A stretch of DNA of 64,000 bases. Origin: Thereva unica (taxonomy: Eukaryota; Arthropoda; Insecta; Diptera; Therevidae). The notes beneath the pieces were generated by a model, which had not been told where the DNA came from, did not search any database, and saw nothing but the letters and a program-made list of their open reading frames with translations. Every line of letters begins with the position of its first letter. Position 1 is the stretch's first letter. The position numbers and the translations under genes are program-made. The stretch lies in contig OX465284.1 of assembly GCA_949987705.1 (NCBI GenBank), positions 106,375,163 to 106,439,162 of the forward strand, in the 5' to 3' direction. This document shows positions 32,801 through 43,626 of the stretch, piece by piece.

Positions 32801-35036
32801 TTTTTAATCTTCACGAATCAATTATTTGATTTATCATACATATAGCATTTATTGATAATTAAACCCCTAATAATAAGTCACTTCGTAAAATACTGACAAC
32901 TTATAGGCTCACAACCTTCAGATAACATAGAGTCCAGAACTTGATTTTTCCCCACCAACCCAATGCCGTCATGAACCGAAATTAGCTTGGGAAATTTACA
33001 TGTAATAAATTAAATCTATTTTCAAATAAAAAACCTTGCAGCTATATTTCCAAAACCAAAACAATTTTGAAAGTCCTTCTCTCAATTTGGGGCTATTGGT
33101 AATTAATGGGACATGGTTGACAGATAGTGAAAAATTAACGATAAACGACAGACTACACTATATAGTATGGACCATACTCAATATTAGAGCTTGTGTTCAA
33201 TAGAAGATGAAAATTTTAGAGTGGTGCAATGGATGCTATCCAATCGATGATCAAGGGTGGACAGTTATGTATGAGTAATTGGCGATAGAGGATAGACAAT
33301 AGATGATAAACGATGGAGGATAGGTGATAAACAATAGTTCTGCAAACACAACGAACGATGGTCAAGAGTTGATGTATGACAGATGTTGAACGTTCCATAG
33401 GAGATGATAGATTTTAATGAAAGATTTATACTAGTGGTATTTCATAGTTCGTTTGAAATGAATTTTAACGGAGTTGAAAAAAATGTTTTTTTCAATTTTA
33501 AGCTGAGATATTTTGGTTTAAGGGTTTCTGCATATAAATTTCAATTCAATGGTGGATAATTTGATTTATGGTAGTATACCTAGGGCGGTCTCTTCTTAAA
33601 TGGTGATGCTGTACTTGTAGGATTCTGGCCTCTTGAGGTCTCTTCTTGCAGTCTGCTCTTTCTGGTTCTTTTCAGTTTGTTATACGAAGGTGTCGCATAT
33701 CGTCTACCTATTTCTTGGTCGTTACGTCATAACTAAACTCACTTATTAAAAAAGAAAATTCTCAAAAGCAAATCCCAAAACAATACAGAATTTTCCACGA
33801 AGAGCGTTAAATTGAAAGATGACTCAATCCCTCTATAAATCTGCATGTGAAGTCACAGCTAGAATTACAAATTATGCCAATCCTTAACCAAGCAGAAACA
33901 GGATTAATGTAAAACTACTGACATATAGCCTTCCGATGTCACCATCCTAGAAGCTGCCGCGGCGCACTCTTATTATTCTATAATATACCAGTCGCGATAC
34001 TGAAAGAGCGACATCACGTTCACGTAGATGGGCTGACTGTTAACGTCTTCCTGTAAAGCCCTGCGGGAAAGCACAGATTGAATTCATGTATCTCAAGGTA
34101 GAGTTAATTCTATGTGAAGCCCTTTGATGTATGGCTTAGATTTATGTTACCAAAGGGCTAGACTGTATGCCAGCGGGAATTCGCTGTAGACCCAGGTTAC
34201 AGTAAGGTGTATAAGGGCTTGTAGTCTAGTGAACTCACATTCGAATGAGTTCTTTCATGTCACTCATAATATACATAACTGTGTGAACGCATTTTGTACA
34301 CGGGGAATATATGGAAAGTGGAAAAAAAGGGTTAGAACATTTTTTTTGTGTCTTGTGTAGTAAAATTTATGGATAGGTGCAGTGCGCTTGATTAAACTTA
34401 CAAATCAAGAATTTTTTTTTGTTTCTACTTCTATGACATTTTTTCTGCACTTTATGCACTTAGAAGTGCTGGAGAGTACACATATCTTTGTTTAAAATTG
34501 TTAAGGCTTCTGGGTGTGATTCAACTTTACTGTCGAGATATATTTAAGTTATGCCCTTTGAAAAATTGTACGTAATAAAATAGTGATGTTAAAGCTTTGT
34601 ATATGCCCACCCCTTGGACTCATGCCAGGTGCCTAGCTCCCTAACCTACCTACCTAGATAATATCATGAGCAGAATGAGAATATCACAATGAATTTATGG
34701 CGGAGTGTGTGGATCCACATGGGTCGACAATATAGAACTATATGTTGGGTATATATACTACTATCATTACGCTCTATGGTAACAAAGGGTCTCTTAGTTT
34801 AGTGACACAGAGCTAAGGGCAATAGTTTCAGAACCGAATCAGCGAAGTTATTCGAACTTAGACGGCTGCGTTTTTAAAAATTCTACTCAATTTGGTACTG
34901 CTTGACTTGCGCGATGAGCATGAGCGCGAATTTTCTGCAGTTGTCAGTAATATTGACATTATAGTTAATGGTTGAATCGTCAACAGAACAAGGGGGCATT
35001 ATTTCTGAGCGTTATTCTATCACCACACAAAAATTT
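32801..35036. other. Spacer; degenerate GATA-rich repeat at 33225-33420
   Basis: The tract at 33225-33420 repeats GATGATAAACGATGG/GATAGA-like words irregularly. The rest has no recognised element or convincing frame. Confidence 0.5.
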
Positions 35037-35069
35037 AGTTCCCATTCCCAACCGCCCCAATACCTACTT
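35037..35069 (-). repeat. Dispersed 35-bp motif, copy 6
   Basis: The minus strand reads AAGTAGGTATTGGGGCGGTT, then GGGAATGGGAACTAA. This is one of the closest copies to the consensus. Confidence 0.75.
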
Positions 35070-36380
35070 ATTAAACACAACTATGTCAGTTGTCGATCCA
35101 ATAATCCACAGGTTTTACCAAATTTTTAATGCTGGCTGGCAAAAGACTAGTCAATATCCTCTTGCGTAATCAAGAGTCTACCGTCTAGAGCTCGCCAGCT
35201 TTCTTTTTCGCGAAGCCAGCTTTCTTGTTCAGTAGTATTGGAAGGGAATGCTGTTATTGTGTGGTAGAACCATTCTGACTTACTTCTGAACTCTGATCTT
35301 TCCCATAAAAATTGAGTCAGCTAACAGAAACATTGTAGACTATATTTCTCTCTAGATAATTTCCTACCTCTTTTCCAAATAAATTTTCTGAGTTAGAGGG
35401 TCGAAAGTGCGAATTTTGTTAACACCTTTTAAAGGCTTGTATTCATACTTAGTGTGGTCTATTAATTTTTTGTACTCAAAGAAAAGCACTAAGCCAATCC
35501 AGAAAACCTTTTTTAAATCCTAATTTTTTTGTGGTTTACCTTTTCACTACCAAAATTTCATTTTGAGTAAAGCTAAGGATGTTTGATTGATGCTAAAGAA
35601 ACCGTACCTAAGCATTTCAACCCTTTTTTAATACCTTCATGTTCTATTGATGAATTTCTTCGACCTTTTTCTAGTAATGAATTGTTACTAATTTTTACAC
35701 GACCAACAATTATTCACTCAGTTTTAAAATTAAACACTTTTATGGAAAATACCATAACCTGTACAAATCTTTGCAAAATATTGATTTTTTTTCGCCAGAG
35801 CCACACCATATAAAAGTCATGTTTAAACACTTTTGAATTTTATTTTCACCTTTACCAGCTAATCGGAAATTAGTCTCGTCCCCATTTTTGCACCACACCT
35901 GAGTAAAAGGATCACGACGTTTTTTTCCTGTGTGAAAAAGGAAAAAATTGAAAATATTTTTTTTTTGGTACCACCTTCATAAATCAATTTCGGATATTTT
36001 TATGCTCGCGGCTGTAACTCCTTCAGATGTTTGTTGACAGGATTTCAGGATGTTCGAGATAAAATTCTGTGTTGAACGTTTGAAGTGAATTTTTTTTAAG
36101 GATATCTTAAATGCATTTTCACCTCCAAGGGGTTTCTTTGATTTAAAGTAATCCGCTACCAGTGGTGTGGTAATTAAATTTTTCGTTTCACTTTGATGAT
36201 GAAAGAATTTGATTTACTACAGAAAATGTTGTGTTATTTTTAGAAGATTTTATTTTGGTAGGCATATTTTGATAGGGTACTATAAAAATAATTTTATGTT
36301 TTGGAAATGTCGTTTTAAGTATGGAGATAATCTATATGCTTAGCACTGTGGCAAATTAAGGCCTATTGTGCACATACTTC
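35070..36380. other. AT-rich spacer, no gene seen
   Basis: Phe/Lys-rich frames only (for example 35583-35813). No recognised motif. Confidence 0.55.
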
Positions 36381-36381
36381 A

Positions 36382-36985
36382 CTAACAGAAAGCCCGTCGG
36401 CCCTCCGGAGAACGACAAAAAGTTTGTAAATTTTTTTTATGTAAAAAAGAACCAAGCTTTAGAGTAAGCTTTTGTAACAGCAATCCGTCATGTCGTTGAA
36501 GAGGACTGAAGAGATGCTCAGAACCTTTCTGATAATCGTTCTTCTTCGAGACATTACCTCTGACAGCTATACTTTCATAATGCACATAAATTGGTTCCCA
36601 TGGCCAACTGACCCTATACCTACTTTCGCGTAATTGCCCAAAAAGACGAGTAAGGGTAGTTGTGAGTAGATAATAAAGTGATAATGAGGAAATTATGCAC
36701 TCTTGAGCACTCTACCAGTACAAATGGATCGCAGGTATTGAATACAAGGAGGTCAAATCTCTGACTCCTAAAGGTACACCACCTGCGACAAATGTGATGC
36801 AGTTTGTAATTTACACTATTAACTAAAAGATGTTTAAGAGGTGTGTATTCGCTTATTGATATCGATCTGGTATCCTGGGGCCAAAGCAGAAAAAATCCCG
36901 CGATGTAAGACAGTCTCTTTAACAATATTTCAACATGGCCGCACATTTTGACCGATATCCAAACCAGATGTACCATTACCAAAAC
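36382..36985 (-). mobile_element. Composite non-LTR repeat, uninterrupted copy
   Basis: On the minus strand this runs from a decayed C-terminus (ending DPFVLVECSRVHNFL, 36985 to about 36690), through a 3' UTR, to the dispersed 35-bp motif at 36624-36590. Then comes an open frame with NDYQKGSEHLFSPLQ and GLLLQK. The same order appears at 46290-46008 plus 43605-43430, where a younger retrotransposon interrupts it at the point corresponding to about 36630. The C-terminal part belongs to the RLW family. Confidence 0.75.
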
Positions 36986-38735
36986 AGAAAATATTGTTCA
37001 GTAGCAACTTTTTAGCGTGGACTTATGAAACTTTTTAATCCTTGTCCGTTGACCTAAAAACTTTGTCTTCCATGATCCGTGGATCTCTATAGTTATACAT
37101 AGCCCAGTGGTGTTATACCTACAAAACATGCCGAGTTTTACCACGGTCAATAATTATTATGCTCGGAATTAAATCGTTTGGTGTAAATTTCCTTATAAAA
37201 TAATATTTTCCTTTGATGATACTAGGCACTTAATGATCCGTAAGAAATTATCTTTAAAGTTACTTCATCCGCATCAAAAAATTCCTCTCCCGCCCGTTCC
37301 CTCGCTGCCCCGGAATCTTTGAAGTCATTAAAGTTTGTCTGGTGGTATCCAGAAGTATAACATCAAATGGGAAGCCATCATTCTCAAGGGTCCTGGATCA
37401 ATACAAGCCAGAAAGAAGCTTTCCTACTGCTTAACAAGGCCCAGAATGCGATGCCTTTTAAAATCCCTGTAATCATTGCCAACAGTAGTATGTAGTTGTC
37501 AGTGTAGTAGTTATTGTATATGTATATATAGTAGAGTAAAGTATTACGAGAATCAAGATGACGTCAGACAATTTTTATGTTAGTAGGCTGAAATTTAGTA
37601 GCCCCAGGCGTCCTGATTCCATAAGGATTCCAATGCAAATTCAAATCCTTCCATCATCAAGAAGAGATGAGGTCATTAATTTTCGTACATTTTTAAAACA
37701 ATTCCAACACCCGGAAGGTTTAGGTCAGTTAGAAAATTGATTTTATCCTTTTGAGACGATGAAGCATCTTTTCAGTGAGTTGGTGAAGGATAATTATTAA
37801 ACAACAGTCCTTCGTCCTTTCTTATGGCCGTTTTATATACACACACCCCCTACGTTTATTCGACTACTACTACTACTACGTCATGGGTGTGAGATCAGCA
37901 TCTAAAAAACGTTGTCGGGGAGAGTCTTTAAACAAAGCCTAAAGAAAACTTGATCAATTTTTCTTGTTGGTTTTCGGTTTAATTATTTTTGGTTAAAAGT
38001 CAAATATTTGTTAACTAGGGAAACTTTCCGAAAAGGACGAGAGAGAGAGGCCATTTTATGCGTAAGATTGTAGTGGGTTTTTCGGTAGAGTTTTGGGAAT
38101 TTGTTAATTTGTCCATCCCTTTTTAGAATAAGGAATTTCGTTTTTGCAAATGTGCGGGGGTGATCCTTGTCTAACGAAAAAGAAAAAAATTTGCATCAGG
38201 AAGTTGCTAATTTGTGTCAACTTAATAAAGGTCGATATGCAAAGTTTTTTTTTTGGGTTTAATTCTTTGGTAAGCTTTAAAATGAATCGCAAACTTTAAA
38301 GTGAGTCAGTCTATGCACTAGTCTAGGTCATACTCGCTCAAATTATTCTGTAGATTAACAGCTACCATAGGAAGGTTTCAGAGATACGTACAAAGGCGTA
38401 TCGAGGCTTTAGGCAAGTCTTTAGAAAGAGTTCGAACCACCGCATCAAGCCTTAATTATACCAAGCATTAAAAGACGTTTCTGAGGCAGAAAAGGGAATT
38501 GTTCCCTACTATCGAAAGAAACTTCATGGATGAAACACTAACGTTTTTTCAACGCATTTGATTATTATGTCCTCAACTGAGCAGAAACGAATATGGTAAT
38601 TCTGGTAATTTTAGTTTTAGGAACAGTAAAACGTCGTCTTCTACACTCTAGACGTCATTTAGGTGGCTGTTGCTAGTGTCATTGTCTCTCTTGTTCCAGT
38701 TGCTGTACCATTGGTGGCTGTACATGTCATTTTAA
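36986..38735. other. AT-rich spacer, no gene seen
   Basis: The frames at 37558-37740 (+) and 38104-38292 (-) are unrecognised. A short (ACT)n run lies at about 37864. Confidence 0.5.
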
Positions 38736-38740
38736 ACTAA

Positions 38741-39745
38741 AAAAAGAAACATTATCGTTTAATGTCGGAACGTCAGTTGCGTTCGTTCAACAAAAATAAA
38801 AAGCATTAAATGATAATGTCCGAAAGTGGGTATAGTATCGGTTGAACCTGTTCACTTCCTTAAAATAAACAATAGACTCTATCTCGAGCTTTCTCTCTTT
38901 TGTTGACAAAGTGAACAACTTCAGAAAGCGCCGGCGTATCTACCTAGGGATCTAAGCGATATTCACCGCAAAAATTGACGACCTGGTAAAACAATTAAAA
39001 AAGTGCAAGGCTCAGATTCAGGAATATTTCACCACCTTTAAAACAGTCACGGACAAACTGAGAGCAGACTCTCGAGACTAAAGTCTCTAAAATTAAAAAA
39101 AGCTTAACGGATTTAAATTTTGGCGTCAACAGCACCAACTGCCAGTTCGAATACAGTCCAGTCTAGCTGATGATGCTATACGATTTCAGAGGCTGAGTCA
39201 GAGGACTTCCAAGGACGGCAGAGAAGGATCCACTAAGAATTGTTAAATGCATATTAGCTGATGTCCACCACTAACTGTTACAATATGTTGATAGGTTTTC
39301 CCTCAAACGAGGTAAACAGGCCGGCGATATCCCAATTGTCGTCAAATTTTCAGACATCCGTGAAGCACAGGCCTTCATGACTGCTGTGCCAATCTGCTTT
39401 TCGAAAATCCCATAGCTGTGATACTGCACTTCTTCAAATCACAACAGACATTAGGAATTACTTAGATGGGGATAAGTCTGCTATCTTGCCCTACTAGATT
39501 TGTCCAAGGCCTTGATAATGTTGACCTCTTCCTACTTCTCGAAAAAACTCTCGTTCGCATCAGGTAATGTTGCATAGTCGTGCTTCGACCTCAATCATCC
39601 TCTGCTGTGGTGTTCAGCAAGATTCAATTCTTGGGCCTCTTTTATTCAGTATATTCATTAATGACCTTCTTGCAGTAGTGAGCATCTCAAAAATCCACAT
39701 GTACGCCGATGATGTACAGCTGTACCTCTCTCTGCCTAACGATCA
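38741..39745 (+). pseudogene. Non-LTR element with 5' monomer, ORF1 scrap and internally deleted reverse transcriptase
   Basis: The 5' end has one 66-bp monomer (38784-38849), then a leader with CTCTCTTTTG. A charged ORF1-like scrap at about 38930-39385 includes VVKFSDIREAQAFM. The reverse transcriptase follows abruptly with FRKSHSCDTALLQIT, LDLSKA (motif A, frameshifted), CGVQQDSILGPLLFSIFIND and MYADDVQLYLS at 39699-39731. ORF1 and RT are far too close together for an intact element, so the endonuclease and fingers were deleted. GVPQGS is altered to GVQQDS. It ends where a second copy's 5' monomers begin. Confidence 0.8.
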
Positions 39746-40015
39746 ATGAGGATGAGCCCGTTCATCAAAAAGGTGCAAAAGTAATAATGTCTGAAAGTAG
39801 GTATAGAGTCAGTTGAAACTGTTCAACAAAAATGAAAAACATTAAGTGATAATGTTCCAAAGTAGGTATAGGTTCGGATGAGCCCGTTCAACAAATATGA
39901 AGTGCTTAAATGATAATGTCTGAAAGTGGGTATAGTGTCGGTTGAGCCCGTTCACTTTCTGAAAATAAACAAACGGGCTCTTTCTCTCTCTCTTTTGAGT
40001 TGGCAACGTTCAGAT
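39746..40015 (+). mobile_element. Second non-LTR 5' end with three tandem monomers
   Basis: Monomer starts (GTTCA) fall at 39760, 39821, 39886 and 39950, giving periods of 61, 65 and 64 bp. Each contains GTAGGTATAG or GTGGGTATAG followed by a GGTTGAGCCC-like block. After the last monomer, CACTTTCTGAAAATAAACAA and a CTCTCTCTCTTTTG tract match the leader of the preceding copy (38850-38905). Tandem 5' monomers like these act as promoters in some LINEs; that role here is an inference. Confidence 0.75.
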
Positions 40016-40129
40016 TGGTATATAGGTTTTGGTGAACTCGATACCCATGACAGTATATATTTAATGATATAAAAGAAATCAAGGAAATCAGGATCTAGCT
40101 GGAAAGATAGTTAAGGAAGAGTCAAAGAA

Positions 40130-40410
40130 CAGACAATATTAGCATTCGGGTTTCTTCTACCGTCTGCTTTCGAATACTCCGTCGACAGAACGGACTTCAT
40201 TTCTCAAACACAAGCTGGTTTCCTCGCTTTTTATATGTACATACGATCGCTGGAGAAAAGATAGGGCATTATAAAGAGGAAAGATAAAAATGAAGAAAAG
40301 TAATCTAGTTGGGCTTAATGGAAAGACGAAGAAAAGAACATACCGCTTGGTGGATTCAAACCACGGACCTTTGGAATGGTAGCCTAAGCCCATATGCTAC
40401 CAAAGCCGCA
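40130..40410 (-). mobile_element. Possible tRNA-derived SINE
   Basis: The minus strand from about 40400 carries GGTAGCATATGGG, resembling a Pol III A box, and 37 bp later GGTTTGAATCC, one base from the B-box consensus GGTTCGAATCC. The A-to-B spacing is a few bases shorter than in a real tRNA, and I cannot fold an acceptor stem, so this is not a functional tRNA gene. About 200 bp of unrelated body follows. Only one copy is seen in the window. Confidence 0.4.
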
Positions 40411-43010
40411 GTAACACATACTTGTTCGATTAATGCTTGATTGAATTATGACTAAAGCAAAACTTTGAGATATTTTATTAGTTATTTTAGGATATTCCAT
40501 TTCAGTCTTATCTTTGAATGATTTTATTTAAGGGTGCGGTTAATGTTAATTTGAAATAAAAGAGGAAATCTTGTGGCACTAAGCTAAATAGTTATCCAAA
40601 TAGATATGCCAATCCATTAACAGTTTGGGATTTCCGTTGAATCCTTTTAATATATCACGCATCATTCATTTACCTCATACTACAAGTGAAAATCATGATA
40701 ACCACATCTAAAGTCGTTGTGGTATTGTATCCAGCTTTCCAGCCAGCATTAATACTAAATTGAATAAATTTGTTGTGACAAAGGAGTATGACTTACCACT
40801 AGGGAATAGGTAACATCAATTAACATAATTTATTAACGTCGTTCCATGTCAGTTACAGATGGTGTCTAGGAGTTTATTTCGTGAATTATTGATTTAATTC
40901 AATATTATCAGTGTCCGCCTCACTATGTCTGCTATGATCTGGCTACAGCGATTTAATTGAGTGTAGCACTATTAAGAAATCGCTTCTGTAGATTGAATTC
41001 ATCAGATGTTATCGTCCTGTCCGTAGCTTTACATTACTGAGTTTAGTACGTGTATATATCTATCTCTTACCATTAGATACCCCCCTTGGAGTGGTATGCA
41101 TGTGCAGTGCAGTGAAACAACTCCGTCATGCAATTTGTGCAGAGCTCATTAAAAGGTATCCCCCTTTTGCGTTCCTTCTATCCATTCCTCTTTTAGAAAA
41201 CGGATAGAAATGAAACGAAAAAAAAGACGAAGAAGGAAGAAAAAGGATTTATCACAAAACTTTCATTTATCATTTTGTGGTTATATCTGCAGTAACTGCA
41301 CCATGGGACTTGCATTAGCAGTGAAAAGAGCACCATGACAGACCATGTGTTTAAGGATCTCTGTTGCCAGGCTTTAATAAAAATCCCTTTTTGGCGTCCT
41401 TTTGCACTTAGTCTGGTCCTCTACGTAACAACGTCCCCCGGATGTTTTCTAGCAAAAGATGTCTCAAACAAATAAAAAATTTTCCCAAGTTTAAAAATTA
41501 ATGATGCTGCAGAACGACCAATCTTTTTTGTTGGCTCATACCAGGAGGGGGTGTAAAGGATGTAAAAAAAATACAATACAAAAAAAAAATAAAGGAAAAG
41601 GAAAATTAATTCGTCGTATTTTCTCCTATTCTGATACCTTAACGCTTGTTTTTCTTGTACTGGAAAATGAGCATTAGCTAATTGAAAATAAAAATACTAG
41701 AATTACTAAGAAACTTCAGCCAACCAACAATGAATAGTAGAAAGGCTGCATTATTCATCACATGCACTCTGCATTTCTCATGCAACTCTCTAAATAAATT
41801 TTTACTGCCTTGACCCTGCATGTGTGACGGTCATTGGTCGAGGCGCACAAATGGCGAATTATATAAGCTGAAAAGGGAAAATAAATTTTAGTTGACGTTG
41901 AAGCATAAAAATTTTTATTGCTGCTCGCTGTTTCGGAAAATTTAATTTCATTTCACAAAATAAAAGGAAAAAAAAAACATAAACTAACTTTTACTAACAT
42001 CTTTATGAAACTTATGTTCATTTTGTTTTACGTTTCTGCAAAACTAAATGAAGCCCTAGTAGCTGCAGGTTCATTTTGTTTTAATTGCATCGCAATGAAC
42101 TGTAGTAACTTTAGTTGATTGCTGAGATGAACTAGATTATTTTAAGACCAGTATAAACTTTCTACCTGATTCGTTGAAAAGCTCGAGTTTATGTTCATTT
42201 TCTGATTATGAAGTAGAAAATTTTATTGAGGCAAGAAAGTTATTTTGTAACATCACAATGTGGTGCTTTCTTGATTGAAATCATAACTGAACAACTTCAC
42301 AAAACTTCTTCTTTAGATCTGGCTTAACTACATTTACTTAATTGTATATAAAATGGTCGAAGATTTACAGTGTAATGTCCACATGGTCCAATCAAGTTCC
42401 TGCATACCTAAAAATGTGTGTGAATTAAAGCCGTAGCGTCTCTGTGGACCGGTGCATACTTTTAGGAGCATATTTATTCAATTTTATTATTTACATTTAA
42501 TTTTGCATACTTTTAGGATCGGTATTTTTTTATTTCAAATTTTAAAGGATGGGAAATTGGCGTTTTTCTAGTCTTAACAAAGTGTAGATGAAAACAGAAT
42601 TTAACATAGTGAGTTGCTTTGGTTCTATTTTCATTAGGTACTACAGTGCAGTGATATGTGTATATAACAAATTACTAATGAAATTCCACAGCATTTATAA
42701 TACGATGCATACTCTTGTGGCATACAGTACTTAGTATAGTTTAGTGAGCTAGGTTTACATGTTTAGGGCAATAAATATTCAGACAGTGGCACCCAGCTTC
42801 GCGAAAAGATCACCAAAAGATTGTCACTGTTTGTGGTTCGATCGTCTGTACCGTGGAACATCACTGTTCAGCTGGTGAAACAGAAGGTTTACACTGTTGA
42901 ATGTATCGACGATCCCTCCATTATGGCACGAGGCAAGCTTATGAATGCTTCTGAAGACACCACGAGAGATAGCTTACGAGTGGTGAAATAGTGGTAAAGA
43001 AAAAGGTGTT
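40411..43010. other. AT-rich spacer, no gene seen
   Basis: No recognisable element or gene. The frame at 41918-42118 (+) is low-complexity. An unassigned, more balanced stretch at 42780-43010 may belong to the decayed element that follows on the minus strand. Confidence 0.5.
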
Positions 43011-43362
43011 ATTATAGAATGTGTCTAGCCACGTGCCGTCGAGTCGAAAGATCTACAACAAAGTTTAGGAGAACCTTACTAGCAAAGGCCGCAACAACTG
43101 GGGGATCCTGGTCAGAGCTGAGAGCAGTCGCGCAAAACAGAGTCATCCAGCCTTTATTAGGGAGAATCCAGTCAAAAATGAGTTCTATGTCCCTGTTTAT
43201 AGAGATGGGCATGAGTTCACGATCAAACTGAGAAGTTCTGGCAGATTCTTGCCTTATATTGTCGAAAGCAAAAGAATAACGCTGGATGCCACCATCAACA
43301 AAGCTATCAAGTGGTATGATGGGGATTACGAGAAAATCAATAGCGGTTAAATGAATCCACAC
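43011..43362 (-). pseudogene. Non-LTR reverse transcriptase fragment (RLW family)
   Basis: The minus-strand frame contains RYSFAFDNIRQESARTSQFD and ISINRDIELIFDW, equivalent to the segment just after the catalytic Asp pair in the 18-kb copy (HSYGFDNVRQA ... INRDIELI-DW). The catalytic residues themselves are missing upstream (VDGG in place of ADDG). Confidence 0.75.
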
Positions 43363-43429
43363 TGAGATGGTGTGAGGTTTAATCCTTAATAATTGAAACA
43401 GCCAGAAAGTATATTTTTAATCAAGTCTT

Positions 43430-43605
43430 TAAGGAGCCACTTTTTGTGCTACCAGTCCATCATCTGATTGAAGAGGACTGAACAGATATTCAGAACCTTT
43501 CCGATAATCGTTCTGTCTGGGGAACTTACCTCTGCGAGCTAAATTTTCATAGTACTCATAATTTGGTTCCCATATCCAACTGCCCCCATACCTACTTATT
43601 CGTAA
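43430..43605 (-). mobile_element. Composite non-LTR repeat, interrupted copy, distal part
   Basis: Reading on the minus strand: dispersed motif (43595-43560, GTAGGTATGGGGGCAGTTGG), then an open frame with LARRGKFPRQNDYRKGSE, YLFSPLQ and GLVAQK. It aligns with 36624-36470 over about 150 bp. The other half of this copy is at 46008-46290, beyond the inserted retrotransposon. Confidence 0.75.
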
Positions 43606-43626
43606 CTGCTCAATTCACACGAGGAG

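Noticed and set aside
40157..40393. tRNA gene on the minus strand
   Set aside because: A and B box-like sequences are present, but the spacing is short and no acceptor stem or plausible anticodon arm could be folded.
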